Of a stretch of DNA of 18,482 nt, positions 7,995 through 15,569 are shown in pieces. The notes beneath the pieces were generated by a model. The model ran no database searches. It worked only from the letters and a program-made list of their open reading frames with translations, and was not told the DNA's origin. The stretch's first letter is position 1, and each line of letters begins with the position of its first letter. The stretch comes from Anaerolineales bacterium UBA6668 (GTDB lineage Bacteria; Chloroflexota; Anaerolineae; Anaerolineales; UBA6668): contig DKKK01000004.1 of NCBI GenBank assembly GCA_002455215.1, forward strand, positions 1 through 18,482. Reading direction: 5' to 3'. A program made the position numbers and the translations under genes.

Positions 7995-8021
7995 TTGATT
8001 TGATGATTGATTTGCTACAAT
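7995..8021 (+). promoter_or_regulatory. Plus-strand promoter with extended -10
   Basis: TTGATT (7995-8000) is followed after 15 bases by TACAAT (8016-8021). The -10 is preceded by TGC, giving the extended -10 form TGnTACAAT, which compensates for the short spacer. The predicted start is near 8028. Downstream on this strand there is only the 17-codon ORF at 8105 and a terminator, so the promoter appears to serve a short transcript. Confidence 0.5.
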
Positions 8022-8104
8022 CATACTTTGCAGGTGAATCATTCGTCAAGGCGTTGAAACGCACAAATTGAATAGCTATCTTTTTCCACAAGGAGGTGGT
8101 GTCA

Positions 8105-8158
8105 ATGAACTCTGACCGTAGTATCTATGTCGTGGCACACCTCCTGAATAACAGGTAA
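8105..8158 (+). CDS. Candidate 17-residue peptide in a small structured transcript
   Basis: A 17-codon ORF encoding MNSDRSIYVVAHLLNNR. AAGGAGGTG at 8090-8098 is a perfect nine-base match to the 16S anti-Shine-Dalgarno and lies 6 bases before the ATG, far stronger than the site of most larger genes in this window. Codons near the end contain CACCTCCT (8138-8145), which is the exact complement of AGGAGGTG (8091-8098) and copies the 3' end of 16S rRNA. The same segment overlaps the left arm of a 12-base-pair hairpin (8128-8139 with 8162-8173), whose loop contains the stop codon. The transcript would end at the terminator at 8173-8205. It may encode a peptide or be a regulatory RNA in which translation and folding compete. 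No homologue is known to me. Confidence 0.45.
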   Translation: MNSDRSIYVVAHLLNNR

Positions 8159-8173
8159 AACTGTGCCACGACA
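8128..8173 (+). other. Hairpin over the end of the 17-codon ORF
   Basis: Twelve perfect base pairs, TGTCGTGGCACA at 8128-8139 with its complement at 8162-8173, around a 22-base loop. The loop holds a nested CCTG/CAGG stem (8143-8146 with 8152-8155) and the TAA of the small ORF. It directly precedes the terminator stem. Confidence 0.6.
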
Positions 8174-8205
8174 ACAAAAAGCCACCCATTGGGTGGCTTT
8201 TTGTT
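8173..8205. terminator. Bidirectional intrinsic terminator after cimA
   Basis: A 15-base-pair perfect stem (arms 8173-8187 and 8191-8205, core AAAAAGCCACCC) around a 3-base loop (ATT). Both sides have T-runs (TTTTTGTT) so it can work on either strand. On the minus strand it sits 14 bases after the cimA stop and ends the ilv-leu-cimA cluster. On the plus strand it would end the small transcript that starts near 8028. Confidence 0.85.
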
Positions 8206-8218
8206 TAACTTGGTCTGA

Positions 8219-9802
8219 TTAGCCTGCTTGAACAGGCGCAGGTTTTGCCCATTCAAGCGCATATTCGTAGCTGTCCGTGAGTGCTCGCAGGCTGGCTTCA
8301 ATAATGTTTGCGCCTGCCCCCACCGTGGTCCAGCGTTCGTGCCCATTACTGCTATCAATTAGCACGCGGGTGATGGCGGCGGTGCCCTTTGCGCCGTCCA
8401 AAATACGCACCTTGAAATCGGTTAGTGTAACACTTTCCAGCTTGGGGTAAATGGGGAGTAACGCTTTGCGCAGGGCTTTGTCGAGGGCGTTGACCGGTCC
8501 GCTATAGCCTTCGCCCACGGTTAGGTATTCTTCGCCGGCAATGCTAACCTTCACTACCCCCCGCGAAAGGGAGCCATCCCGCCGTTGTTCAACCAGCGCA
8601 AAAAAATCTAGCAGGGTGAAGGGTGCTACATAGCCCGCTTGGTGGCGCTTAATCATCAACATTACGCTGGCTTCTGCCGCTTCAAAGGTGAAGCCCCTGG
8701 CTTCTAGCACTTTGATTTCTTCCAGCACGGGCTCTACCAGGCGTGGATTATCTACCTTTAGCCCAAATTCTTCTGCTTTGCTGAGCAAATTGCCCCGCCC
8801 GGAAAGTTCACTCACTACCGTGCGCGATTCGTTGCCGACCCGTTCCGGCTCGATGTGTTGGTAGCTGAGCGGGTTACGGCGCATGGCGGCAACGTGAATG
8901 CCCCCCTTGTGTGCAAAGGCACTCTTGCCCACATAGGGTTGGTGTTCGTTTGGGGAAAGATTGGCGACTTCGGCGACATAGTTGGCGACTTCAGAAAGAT
9001 GTTGCAGGTGCCCGCTTGGCAGGCAGGAAAGACCGAGCTTAAGTTCCAAATCTGGAATAATGCTACACAAGTTGGCATTGCCGGTACGTTCCCCATAACC
9101 GTTGATACAGCCTTGCACGTGAATTGCCCCTTCGCGGATTGCCGCCAGCGAGTTGGCAACCGCGCACTCGCCGTCATTGTGGGTGTGAATCCCAATTTTG
9201 GCTGTGGGCAATATCTGGCGCACTTCATTAACAATGCGGGCAACTTCCCACGGCATACTGCCACCGTTGGTGTCGCACAGTACCAGCATTTCGGCACCCC
9301 CTTTCATTGCGGCACTTAGGGTGTCCAAGGCGTATTCGGGGTCGGCTTTGTAGCCGTCAAAGAAGTGTTCGGCATCGTAAATCACTTCCTTGCCGTGTGC
9401 TTTTAGGTGTGCTAGGCTGTCTTCAATCAAGCGCAGGTTTTCTTCCAATGTGGTTTGAATGACATCGGTGACGTGCAAGGTCCAAGTTTTGCCAACCACA
9501 GTGCAAACTGGCGTGTTGGCGGCAAGCAATGCCTGGATATTGGCATCTTCGGCAGGCGTAATGCCCTTGCGGCGCGTACTGCCAAAGGCGGTAATTTTTG
9601 CATGTTTCCAAGTCATGTGTTGGGCGCGTTCAAAAAATTCCGCATCTTTGGGGTTTGAGCCGGGCCAGCCGCCTTCAATGTAGGCAACGCCCAACTCGTC
9701 GAGTCGCTGGGCTATGCGGAGTTTGTCATCGCAAGAAAGAGAAATGCCTTCCATTTGCGTGCCATCGCGCAATGTGGTGTCGTAGATTTGAATGTGAGTC
9801 AT
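8219..9802 (-). CDS. cimA: (R)-citramalate synthase
   Basis: A 527-residue enzyme that condenses pyruvate and acetyl-CoA to (R)-citramalate, the first step of the threonine-independent route to 2-ketobutyrate and isoleucine. The TIM-barrel motif YDTTLRDGTQMEG lies at the N-terminus. The variant GTQ (LeuA has GEQ), the EGGWPGSNPKD loop and VLCDTNGG mark the CimA branch rather than LeuA. Metal-binding HTHNDGECAVANS follows. The C-terminal LeuA-like regulatory domain is present, so feedback by isoleucine is plausible. The ATG at 9802 is chosen over an in-frame TTG at 9811; neither has a Shine-Dalgarno. It is the last gene of the cluster, separated from leuD by 224 bases with several hairpins. 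Its product needs LeuCD, encoded just upstream. Confidence 0.93.
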   Translation of the reverse strand: MTHIQIYDTTLRDGTQMEGISLSCDDKLRIAQRLDELGVAYIEGGWPGSNPKDAEFFERAQHMTWKHAKITAFGSTRRKGITPAEDANIQALLAANTPVCTVVGKTWTLHVTDVIQTTLEENLRLIEDSLAHLKAHGKEVIYDAEHFFDGYKADPEYALDTLSAAMKGGAEMLVLCDTNGGSMPWEVARIVNEVRQILPTAKIGIHTHNDGECAVANSLAAIREGAIHVQGCINGYGERTGNANLCSIIPDLELKLGLSCLPSGHLQHLSEVANYVAEVANLSPNEHQPYVGKSAFAHKGGIHVAAMRRNPLSYQHIEPERVGNESRTVVSELSGRGNLLSKAEEFGLKVDNPRLVEPVLEEIKVLEARGFTFEAAEASVMLMIKRHQAGYVAPFTLLDFFALVEQRRDGSLSRGVVKVSIAGEEYLTVGEGYSGPVNALDKALRKALLPIYPKLESVTLTDFKVRILDGAKGTAAITRVLIDSSNGHERWTTVGAGANIIEASLRALTDSYEYALEWAKPAPVQAG

Positions 9803-9804
9803 GA

Positions 9805-9833
9805 ATGACAAAGAAAAAAATAATTACTATAAT
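9805..9833 (+). promoter_or_regulatory. Near-consensus plus-strand promoter facing away from cimA
   Basis: ATGACA (9805-9810), a 17-base spacer and a perfect TATAAT (9828-9833). It lies immediately upstream of cimA but points the other way. Transcription would start near 9840 and meet an intrinsic terminator about 50 bases later. Confidence 0.5.
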
Positions 9834-9839
9834 TAAGTC

Positions 9840-9900
9840 AATCCAGTATTCTGGAGGTGGAAGGCAAGCCTTCGATACCCTGAAAAGGGTATTTTTATTT
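9840..9900 (+). ncRNA. Candidate ~60-nt small RNA
   Basis: Between a near-consensus promoter and a T-rich tail lie three consecutive hairpins: TCCAG/CTGGA (9842-9855), GAAGGC/GCCTTC (9860-9873) and ATACCC/GGGTAT (9875-9892). The last is followed by TTTTATTT and looks like an intrinsic terminator. GGAGGTGG at 9853-9860 is a Shine-Dalgarno-like segment with no ORF behind it. The unit is antisense to the leuD-cimA spacer, so it could act there in cis or elsewhere. The structure is seen directly; the function is inference. Confidence 0.4.
9875..9900 (+). terminator. Intrinsic terminator on the plus strand upstream of cimA
   Basis: A 6-base-pair stem ATACCC/GGGTAT with a 6-base loop, followed by TTTTATTT. 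The orientation is plus; on the minus strand no U-run follows, so it should not stop the leu-cimA transcript. Confidence 0.5.
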
Positions 9901-9952
9901 AAGGAAGAATTTTCCCCAAAAGCCACCTGTCTGCCCTAAAGATTGCGTGATT

Positions 9953-9988
9953 TTATACAAAAGCCAACTCCGGTAAAGATGTCTTCAT
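9953..9988 (-). CDS. Candidate 11-codon ORF in the leuD-cimA spacer
   Basis: It encodes MKTSLPELAFV. AGAGGTG (about 9997-10003), a Shine-Dalgarno-like element, lies about 9 bases before the ATG. The Shine-Dalgarno is inside one arm of the hairpin at 9969-10008 and the ATG is in its loop. It has two Leu codons and one Val codon, too few to call it an attenuation leader. Listed because of its position in front of cimA. Confidence 0.25.
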   Translation of the reverse strand: MKTSLPELAFV

Positions 9989-10008
9989 AATTAAACACCT
10001 CTACCGGA
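9969..10008 (-). other. RNA hairpin between leuD and cimA
   Basis: Arms 9969-9982 and 9995-10008 give 14 uninterrupted pairs in the minus-strand RNA, two of them G-U. In the plus-strand RNA the same two positions are A-C mismatches. This strand bias suggests an RNA element in the leu-cimA transcript. No U-run follows directly. It could be a processing, stabilising or translational-control hairpin. Confidence 0.55.
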
Positions 10009-10026
10009 TAGAAGAACTTTCCTTTT

Positions 10027-10611
10027 CTAGTGTGCCATTTCAAACGCGGCAATTTTGGCTTCGTGGGATTGGATATAGCCGAGTTGGTCCACGCCATTGA
10101 GCAAGCAAATTTTGGCAAACGGGTCAATGCCAAAGCTGTGTTGGCTTCCATCGGGCAGGGTAAAGCTTTGGCTGGCTAGGTCAATATGAACCGTTGCAGA
10201 TGGGGCTTCTTCGGTCAATGCCAGCAAGCTTTCTTGCACTGCTGGGCTCACTTCAATTGGGAGTAAGCCATTCTTTAGTGCGTTGCCTTTGAAAATATCG
10301 GCAAAGCTGGTGGAGAAAATGGCGCGAATGCCCCAACTGGTGAGCGACCAGGGGGCGTGTTCACGGCTACTGCCACAGCCAAAGTTATCGCCAGCAACTA
10401 GGATATTGCTTCCCTGGTGCTGGGGCATATTCAGGACGAAGTCGGCTTTGGGAGTGCCATCGGCATTGTAGCGCCAATCGAAAAATAAATTTGCGGCTAA
10501 ACCGTTCTTGTCGGTAATCTTCATAAACCGTGCCGGAATAATTTGGTCGGTATCCACATCATTGTTCGGCAGTGGAATCAGCTTGGAAGTGAGTGTAGTG
10601 AACTGAGACAT
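10027..10611 (-). CDS. leuD: 3-isopropylmalate dehydratase small subunit
   Basis: A 194-residue swivel-domain subunit that joins LeuC to isomerise 2-isopropylmalate to 3-isopropylmalate, and (R)-citramalate to 3-methylmalate in the pathway that begins with CimA. The N-terminus has [21 protein letters not shown], and the substrate-loop motif [15 protein letters not shown] is intact. The length is that of the longer bacterial LeuD type, with extra C-terminal residues. Only 3 bases separate it from the leuC stop codon, and the AGGA of its ribosome-binding site is inside the end of leuC, so the two subunits are translationally coupled. Confidence 0.96.
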   Translation of the reverse strand: MSQFTTLTSKLIPLPNNDVDTDQIIPARFMKITDKNGLAANLFFDWRYNADGTPKADFVLNMPQHQGSNILVAGDNFGCGSSREHAPWSLTSWGIRAIFSTSFADIFKGNALKNGLLPIEVSPAVQESLLALTEEAPSATVHIDLASQSFTLPDGSQHSFGIDPFAKICLLNGVDQLGYIQSHEAKIAAFEMAH

Positions 10612-10614
10612 GAT

Positions 10615-12024
10615 TTATCCTATAAGCGTGCGCACATCGGTAACCACGCCATTGATGGCAGTGGCGGCGGCGGTTAGCGGAGATGCCAAGAAGGTGCGTC
10701 CGCCCTTGCCCTGTCGTCCTTCAAAGTTGCGGTTGCTGGTGCTAACAGCGTATTGCCCGGGTTGCAGTTGGTCGCCGTTCATGGCAATGCACATAGAACA
10801 GCCAGCTTCGCGCCATTCTGCCCCAGCAGATTTGAAAATTTCGTCCAAGCCTTCGCTCTCGGCTTGTTTTTTCACTTCTTGCGAACCGGGCACCACCAAC
10901 AAGCGCGTTCCTTCTGCCACTGTGCGCCCCTTCATCAAGCCAGCCGCCAAGCGCAGGTCACTAATGCGGCTGTTGGTGCAACTGCCCAAAAAGACCACAT
11001 CCACCTTCTTGCCCAGCAAAGCTTCGCCGGGTTGTAAGCCCATATAGCGCAGGGCTTTGTCTAGGGCAGATTTTGCCAATGGGTCGGTCAAGGTATCTGG
11101 GTCAGGAACACGGTCGGTGATTTTCATGCCCATGCCGGGGTTGGTTCCGAAAGTAATCATCGGTGCCAGGCTGTTGGCATCAATGGTGATGCTTTTGTCA
11201 AAAGTTGCCCCATCATCGGTGGGCAGGGTGCGCCATTCGGCTACGGCTTTGTCCCATGCCGCCCCTTGTGGCGCGTAGGGTTTGCCCGCCAGGTATTCAA
11301 AGGTCTTGTCATCGGGGGCAATCAAGCCAGCCCGTGCGCCGCCTTCAATGCTCATGTTGCAGATGGTCATGCGGGCTTCCATGCTCAGGTTGCGAATCGC
11401 TTCGCCACGATATTCAAAGACATGCCCGGTGCCACCTCCCACCCCAATGCGAGCAATCAACGCCAAAATGATATCTTTGGAGCTAACACCCGCCGGGAGC
11501 GTGCCGTTTACCAGCACTTCGTAAGTCTTTGGCTTATATTGGAGCAAACATTGGGTCGCAAGCACATGCTCCACTTCGCTGGTGCCAATGCCAAAAGCCA
11601 ATGCCCCAAACGCGCCGTGTGTGCTGGTGTGGCTATCGCCACAGACAATGGTCATGCCGGGTTGGGTGAAGCCGAGTTCGGGTCCAATCACATGCACAAT
11701 GCCACGGTTGGGTGAGTCCATGCCATACAGGCGAATGCCAAATTCGTTGGCATTGGTTGCCATTTGGTCGAGTTGCGCCATTGCCAGGCTGTCGAACACT
11801 TTCAACTCACTCAGCGGCACAGTGGGAATGGAGTGATCCATTGTGGCAACGGTGCGTTCTGGGCGGCGAACTTTCAGCCCACGTTGGCGCAAACCGGTAA
11901 AGGCTTGCGGGCTGGTGACTTCGTGAACCAAGTGCAAATCAATGTAGATGATGGCGGGACTGTTGGCATCTTGATGCACAACATGCTTGTCCCAGATTTT
12001 TTGGAAGATTGTTTTGGGAGTCAT
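10615..12024 (-). CDS. leuC: 3-isopropylmalate dehydratase large subunit
   Basis: A 469-residue aconitase-family [4Fe-4S] enzyme subunit, partner of LeuD. Cluster-binding cysteines are visible at 349 (GSCTNSR), 409 and 412 (CSMCIAMN). The aconitase motif [14 protein letters not shown] is at 128-140. Length is usual for bacterial LeuC. The ATG at 12024 has an AGGA six bases upstream (CAGGATACTCC). It serves both the leucine branch and, by known promiscuity of the enzyme, the citramalate branch, which explains its place between leuA and cimA. A spacer of 165 AT-rich bases separates it from leuA; an internal promoter there is possible but I cannot define one. Confidence 0.97.
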   Translation of the reverse strand: MTPKTIFQKIWDKHVVHQDANSPAIIYIDLHLVHEVTSPQAFTGLRQRGLKVRRPERTVATMDHSIPTVPLSELKVFDSLAMAQLDQMATNANEFGIRLYGMDSPNRGIVHVIGPELGFTQPGMTIVCGDSHTSTHGAFGALAFGIGTSEVEHVLATQCLLQYKPKTYEVLVNGTLPAGVSSKDIILALIARIGVGGGTGHVFEYRGEAIRNLSMEARMTICNMSIEGGARAGLIAPDDKTFEYLAGKPYAPQGAAWDKAVAEWRTLPTDDGATFDKSITIDANSLAPMITFGTNPGMGMKITDRVPDPDTLTDPLAKSALDKALRYMGLQPGEALLGKKVDVVFLGSCTNSRISDLRLAAGLMKGRTVAEGTRLLVVPGSQEVKKQAESEGLDEIFKSAGAEWREAGCSMCIAMNGDQLQPGQYAVSTSNRNFEGRQGKGGRTFLASPLTAAATAINGVVTDVRTLIG

Positions 12025-12157
12025 GGAGTATCCTGAAATGATTTTGGTACTATTTTAAAAAAATCAATGAAAGAACTTCTAAAAACGATTAAATAAAGTT
12101 TGTCTACCCTTTCCGGTAAACAATACGATAGCGACTGAGATGAATGCGCGTTTCCGT

Positions 12158-12168
12158 CCGTGTCGAAT
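12158..12168 (+). repeat. Intergenic copy of the GTGTCGAA motif
   Basis: CCGTGTCGAAT in the leuA-leuC spacer. It shares ten bases with 5847-5856 and nine (GTGTCGAAT) with the two copies around rarD. The rest of this 165-base spacer (12025-12189) is AT-rich with T-runs and holds no ATG-started ORF or clear hairpin on the minus strand. Confidence 0.4.
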
Positions 12169-12189
12169 ACAAAAAATTTAGACGAGTGA

Positions 12190-13818
12190 TTATTGCACCC
12201 CAGCCTTCATGCCAAGTGCTTCCAGTGCCTTATTGAGTGCGCTAACATAGGCGCGAGCACTGGCAACCACAATATCCGTGTGGGCGGCGTGCCCATTAAA
12301 GGTGCGGGCACTTTGCTCGCTGGTTTGTGGGCTAAGCACTGGGTTCATGCCGTTTGTGCTAGGGTCAACGGCAATGCGCACGGTCACTTCGCCAAGCGCA
12401 TCAATGCCGTCTGTCACGGCATTAACTTTGTACTCTTGCAGGTTGTTTGGCAAATTCACCACACTGTCAATTGATTTATAAATGGCATCTACCGGACCCG
12501 TACCAATTGCCGCGCTGACTACCACGCTACCATCCGGCTTACGGATGCGAGCGGTAGCCACAGGCATGCCCAATGTGCCGCACACCACTTGCAAATCTAC
12601 CAATTGATAGATTTCCTGCGGCTGTTGCAAATTATCATTCACCAACGCCAATAAATCTGTGTCTGTGACGGTTTTCTTTTTATCTGCCAAACGCTTAAAA
12701 CGTTCAAATACTTTTTGTAAATTTTCGTCATTCAGCAGGTAGCCTAAATCTTGCAGGCGGGCACGGAGCGCATGACGCCCACTGTGTTTGCCCAGCACCA
12801 GGTTGCTTTGCGTCCAACCGACACTTTCCGGGCGCATAATTTCATACGTTTCGGCATTTTTTAGCATCCCATCTTGATGGATACCCGCTTCGTGGGCAAA
12901 GGCATTTACACCCACAATTGCTTTATTGGGCTGAACAACCATGCCGGTATATTGGCTAACCATTTTGCTGGAACGCACAATTTGGGGGGTGTCAATGCCA
13001 TGTTCTAAGTTGAAGATGGGCTTACGGGTGCTGATTGCCATTGCCACTTCTTCCAGGCTGGTGTTGCCGGCACGTTCCCCAATGCCGTTTACCGTCACTT
13101 CCACCTGGCGTGCGCCCGCTTGCACACCCGCCAAAGTGTTGGCAGTTGCCATCCCCAAATCGTTGTGGCAATGAGTGGAGACGGTGACCCCTTCAATGCC
13201 GGGTACATTCTTGATAATGCCAGCAATCAACGCTCCAAATTCGGTGGGAGTAGTGTAGCCAACCGTATCCGGGATGTTTAGGGTGGTTGCGCCGGCTTTA
13301 ATCACTTCACCCAAGATGACATACAAAAACGCGGGGTCAGAGCGTCCGGCATCTTCGGGGCTAAATTCAATATCTTCACACAGGCTTTTGGCATAGCGCA
13401 CCATATTCACCGCCCGTTCCACCACTTCTTCGGGGTCCAGGCGCAATTTATACTTCATGTGAATTTCAGAAGTGGCTAAGAAGGTGTGAATGCGTGGGTG
13501 GTCGGCATCTTTTACCCCTTCCCAAGCCTTGTCTATGTCGTTTTTGTTGGCGCGTGCCAAACCGCAGATCACCGGCACCTTGAGGGGTTCTCCTGCCCAA
13601 GCGTGCAGGTTTTTGGCTTGTCCCACTTGTTGTGCGAGCAGTTGCACCGCATACAAATCATCTGGCGAAGCGGCAGGAAAGCCGGCTTCAATGATGTCAA
13701 CCCCCAAGCGGGCAAGTTGCCGCCCGATTTCCACTTTTTCTTTGCTGGTCAGCGTGGCACCGGGGGATTGCTCACCATCGCGCAGGGTGGTGTCGAAGAA
13801 TTTGACGTAGTTAGACAT
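12190..13818 (-). CDS. leuA: 2-isopropylmalate synthase
   Basis: A 542-residue enzyme that condenses 2-ketoisovalerate with acetyl-CoA, the committed step of leucine synthesis. The catalytic motif [14 protein letters not shown] is at residues 7-20, and the metal site [16 protein letters not shown] lies in the barrel. The C-terminal LeuA dimerisation and leucine-binding domain is complete (ending with [16 protein letters not shown]), so feedback inhibition by leucine is expected. The ATG at 13818 starts the conserved N-terminus. An in-frame TTG at 13860 would add 14 unconserved residues and run through a hairpin, so it is rejected. No Shine-Dalgarno is evident. It follows ilvC by 66 bases and so links the ilv and leu parts of the cluster. 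Confidence 0.96.
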   Translation of the reverse strand: MSNYVKFFDTTLRDGEQSPGATLTSKEKVEIGRQLARLGVDIIEAGFPAASPDDLYAVQLLAQQVGQAKNLHAWAGEPLKVPVICGLARANKNDIDKAWEGVKDADHPRIHTFLATSEIHMKYKLRLDPEEVVERAVNMVRYAKSLCEDIEFSPEDAGRSDPAFLYVILGEVIKAGATTLNIPDTVGYTTPTEFGALIAGIIKNVPGIEGVTVSTHCHNDLGMATANTLAGVQAGARQVEVTVNGIGERAGNTSLEEVAMAISTRKPIFNLEHGIDTPQIVRSSKMVSQYTGMVVQPNKAIVGVNAFAHEAGIHQDGMLKNAETYEIMRPESVGWTQSNLVLGKHSGRHALRARLQDLGYLLNDENLQKVFERFKRLADKKKTVTDTDLLALVNDNLQQPQEIYQLVDLQVVCGTLGMPVATARIRKPDGSVVVSAAIGTGPVDAIYKSIDSVVNLPNNLQEYKVNAVTDGIDALGEVTVRIAVDPSTNGMNPVLSPQTSEQSARTFNGHAAHTDIVVASARAYVSALNKALEALGMKAGVQ

Positions 13819-13839
13819 GATCTTTGGGAAGGAAATTAG

Positions 13840-13870
13840 GCTACGGGGCTTGACAGGCAAACCCCGTAGC
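13840..13870. other. GC-rich hairpin between ilvC and leuA
   Basis: A 9-base-pair stem (GCTACGGGG at 13840-13848 with CCCCGTAGC at 13862-13870) plus a nested TTG/CAA. It lies 15 bases after the ilvC stop codon on the minus strand. The tail is CCTAATTT, too poor in T for an efficient intrinsic terminator, so partial termination or protection of the ilvBNC mRNA end is more likely. Confidence 0.55.
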
Positions 13871-13884
13871 GGGAATGGGCAATG

Positions 13885-14898
13885 TTATTCGCCTGGCTTA
13901 ATGGTGACCGGGTGCAAGAATGGCATCATGCTCCGCAGTTCAGCACCCACTTTTTCAATGGGGTGTTCTTGCTCTTCGCGGCGCACTTTGTTGAACCACG
14001 GGCGCCCCTGCTTGTTTTCTTCAATCCAAGCATTGGCATAGGTGCCATCTTGAATGTCAGACAAAATTTTGGACATTGCACCCATCGTTTCTTCGGTGAT
14101 GACTTTAGGTCCAGCCCAATAGTCGCCATGTTCGGCGGTGTCCGAGACGCTGTAGCGCATGTAGCTCAGCCCACCACGATAGAACAAGTCCACAATGAGC
14201 TTTAGTTCGTGCATACATTCAAAGTATGCCACTTCTGGTTGATAACCGGCTTTTACCAAAGTTTCAAAACCCGCCTTGACCAAAGCACTGACGCCGCCGC
14301 ACAACACGGCTTGTTCGCCAAACAGGTCGGTTTCGGTTTCTTCAGAGAAAGTCGTCTTGAGAGCACCCGCACGGGTGACGCCAATGCCCCAAGCATAGGA
14401 TAAGGTGACGTCCCAAGCCTGCCCTGTGGCATCTTGGTGAACAGCAACCAAGCCGGGGGTGCAACCGCCTTCTTGGAAGGTTTCACGCACGCGGTGTCCG
14501 GGCGACTTGGGCGCACACAAAGCGACATCCACAAAATCTGGTGGGACAATGGTGCCAAAGCGAATATTGAAGCCGTGCCCAAACATCAGCATTTTGCCGG
14601 GTTTTAGGTGTGGTTCCACATGGTCGTGGTAAATTTGGGGGGTGGGGACATCCGGGGCGAGAATCATAATCACATCTGCCCATTCTGCCGCATCTGCCAC
14701 CGACCACACCCGCAAGCCTTGCGCTTCGGCTTTGGCTTTGCTCTTGCTTCCTTCGTGCAAGCCGACAACAACATCTACGCCGTTGTCACGTAAGTTGAGC
14801 GAGTGGGCGTGTCCCTGCGAGCCGTAGCCAATAATAGCCACCTTTTTGCTCTTAATAATTTCGGGATTTGCGTCTTTGTCATAAAAAATTGTAGCCAT
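13885..14898 (-). CDS. ilvC: Ketol-acid reductoisomerase (class I)
   Basis: A 337-residue Mg2+-dependent enzyme that converts 2-acetolactate to dihydroxyisovalerate, and the acetohydroxybutyrate analogue for isoleucine. The Rossmann motif GYGSQG is at 24-29. The cofactor loop after GLHEG ends in SKS, the serine pattern usual for NADPH preference. The knotted domain has all four acidic metal ligands: Asp191, Glu195, Glu227 and Glu231 (DLFGEQ and FECMHE). Length is that of class I. The ATG at 14898 has AAGGA about 8 bases upstream. It follows ilvN by 122 bases; that spacer is AT-rich and I see no clear regulatory element in it. Confidence 0.98.
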   Translation of the reverse strand: MATIFYDKDANPEIIKSKKVAIIGYGSQGHAHSLNLRDNGVDVVVGLHEGSKSKAKAEAQGLRVWSVADAAEWADVIMILAPDVPTPQIYHDHVEPHLKPGKMLMFGHGFNIRFGTIVPPDFVDVALCAPKSPGHRVRETFQEGGCTPGLVAVHQDATGQAWDVTLSYAWGIGVTRAGALKTTFSEETETDLFGEQAVLCGGVSALVKAGFETLVKAGYQPEVAYFECMHELKLIVDLFYRGGLSYMRYSVSDTAEHGDYWAGPKVITEETMGAMSKILSDIQDGTYANAWIEENKQGRPWFNKVRREEQEHPIEKVGAELRSMMPFLHPVTIKPGE

Positions 14899-15020
14899 GA
14901 GAATTCCTTGTTAAAAGTGTTGAAAAAAATTGACTTTTGAATGATTGTGCAGTGCTGTTCTCACTCCCAAATGCCCGTGCGAATTTACACAAAACGCTTC
15001 TATTTTAACCTATTTTTCAG

Positions 15021-15548
15021 CTATTGTTGCTCTTCTAGTGCCGCCAAACCTTCAGAAACTGGTTCGGAGCCGCGCAACATCCCCACCACACCGGTTCTTT
15101 GCATTTCTAGTATGCGGTAGGGTTCTAACATGCGAATAAAGCGCTCGACTGTGTCTTCATAACCCACAATTTCTAGGATGAGCGAACTGGGTGCGGCATC
15201 CACAATTTCGGCTTGCTTAAATATGCTGGCAATTTGAATGATTTCACTGCGAACTTGCGGGTTGCTGGTATCTATCTTCACCAATGCCAACGCGCGTTTG
15301 ACCGATTTTCGGTTGGTTAGGTCATCCACGTGCAAAACATCAACCAATTTGTATAAATTAGCGGCGATTTGGTGGGCAATATCTTCGGTTGCGGCTTCTA
15401 CTTCAATGGTCATGCGCGAGATGCCGGGCAAGTGGGCAGGACCAACTGCCAGCGACTCAATGTTGTAGGCACGCCGGCGGAAGAGGGACGAGACGCGGTT
15501 GAGTACACCGGGTTTGTTTTCTACATATGCGACAAATGTGTGAATCAT
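15021..15548 (-). CDS. ilvN: Acetolactate synthase small (regulatory) subunit
   Basis: A 175-residue regulatory subunit that stimulates IlvB and confers feedback inhibition, normally by valine. The N-terminal ACT domain (residues 2-75) shows the family pattern VENKPGVLNRVSSLFRRRAYNIESLAVGP, and the C-terminal small-subunit domain covers about 84-165 (FIRMLEPYRILEMQRTG). Length is typical of IlvH/IlvN. An AGGTG lies 6 bases before the ATG at 15548. The gene starts 21 bases after ilvB, as expected for subunits made together. Confidence 0.97.
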   Translation of the reverse strand: MIHTFVAYVENKPGVLNRVSSLFRRRAYNIESLAVGPAHLPGISRMTIEVEAATEDIAHQIAANLYKLVDVLHVDDLTNRKSVKRALALVKIDTSNPQVRSEIIQIASIFKQAEIVDAAPSSLILEIVGYEDTVERFIRMLEPYRILEMQRTGVVGMLRGSEPVSEGLAALEEQQ

Positions 15549-15569
15549 GGGAACACCTATTGAAAAGGA

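Noticed and set aside
11266..11715. Long plus-strand ORFs opposite leuC (and similar ones opposite der, cimA and ilvC)
   Set aside because: They are antisense shadows of well-supported genes, without ribosome-binding sites or recognisable protein features.
13819..13860. Upstream TTG start for leuA
   Set aside because: It adds 14 unconserved residues through a GC-rich hairpin; the ATG at 13818 begins the conserved N-terminus.
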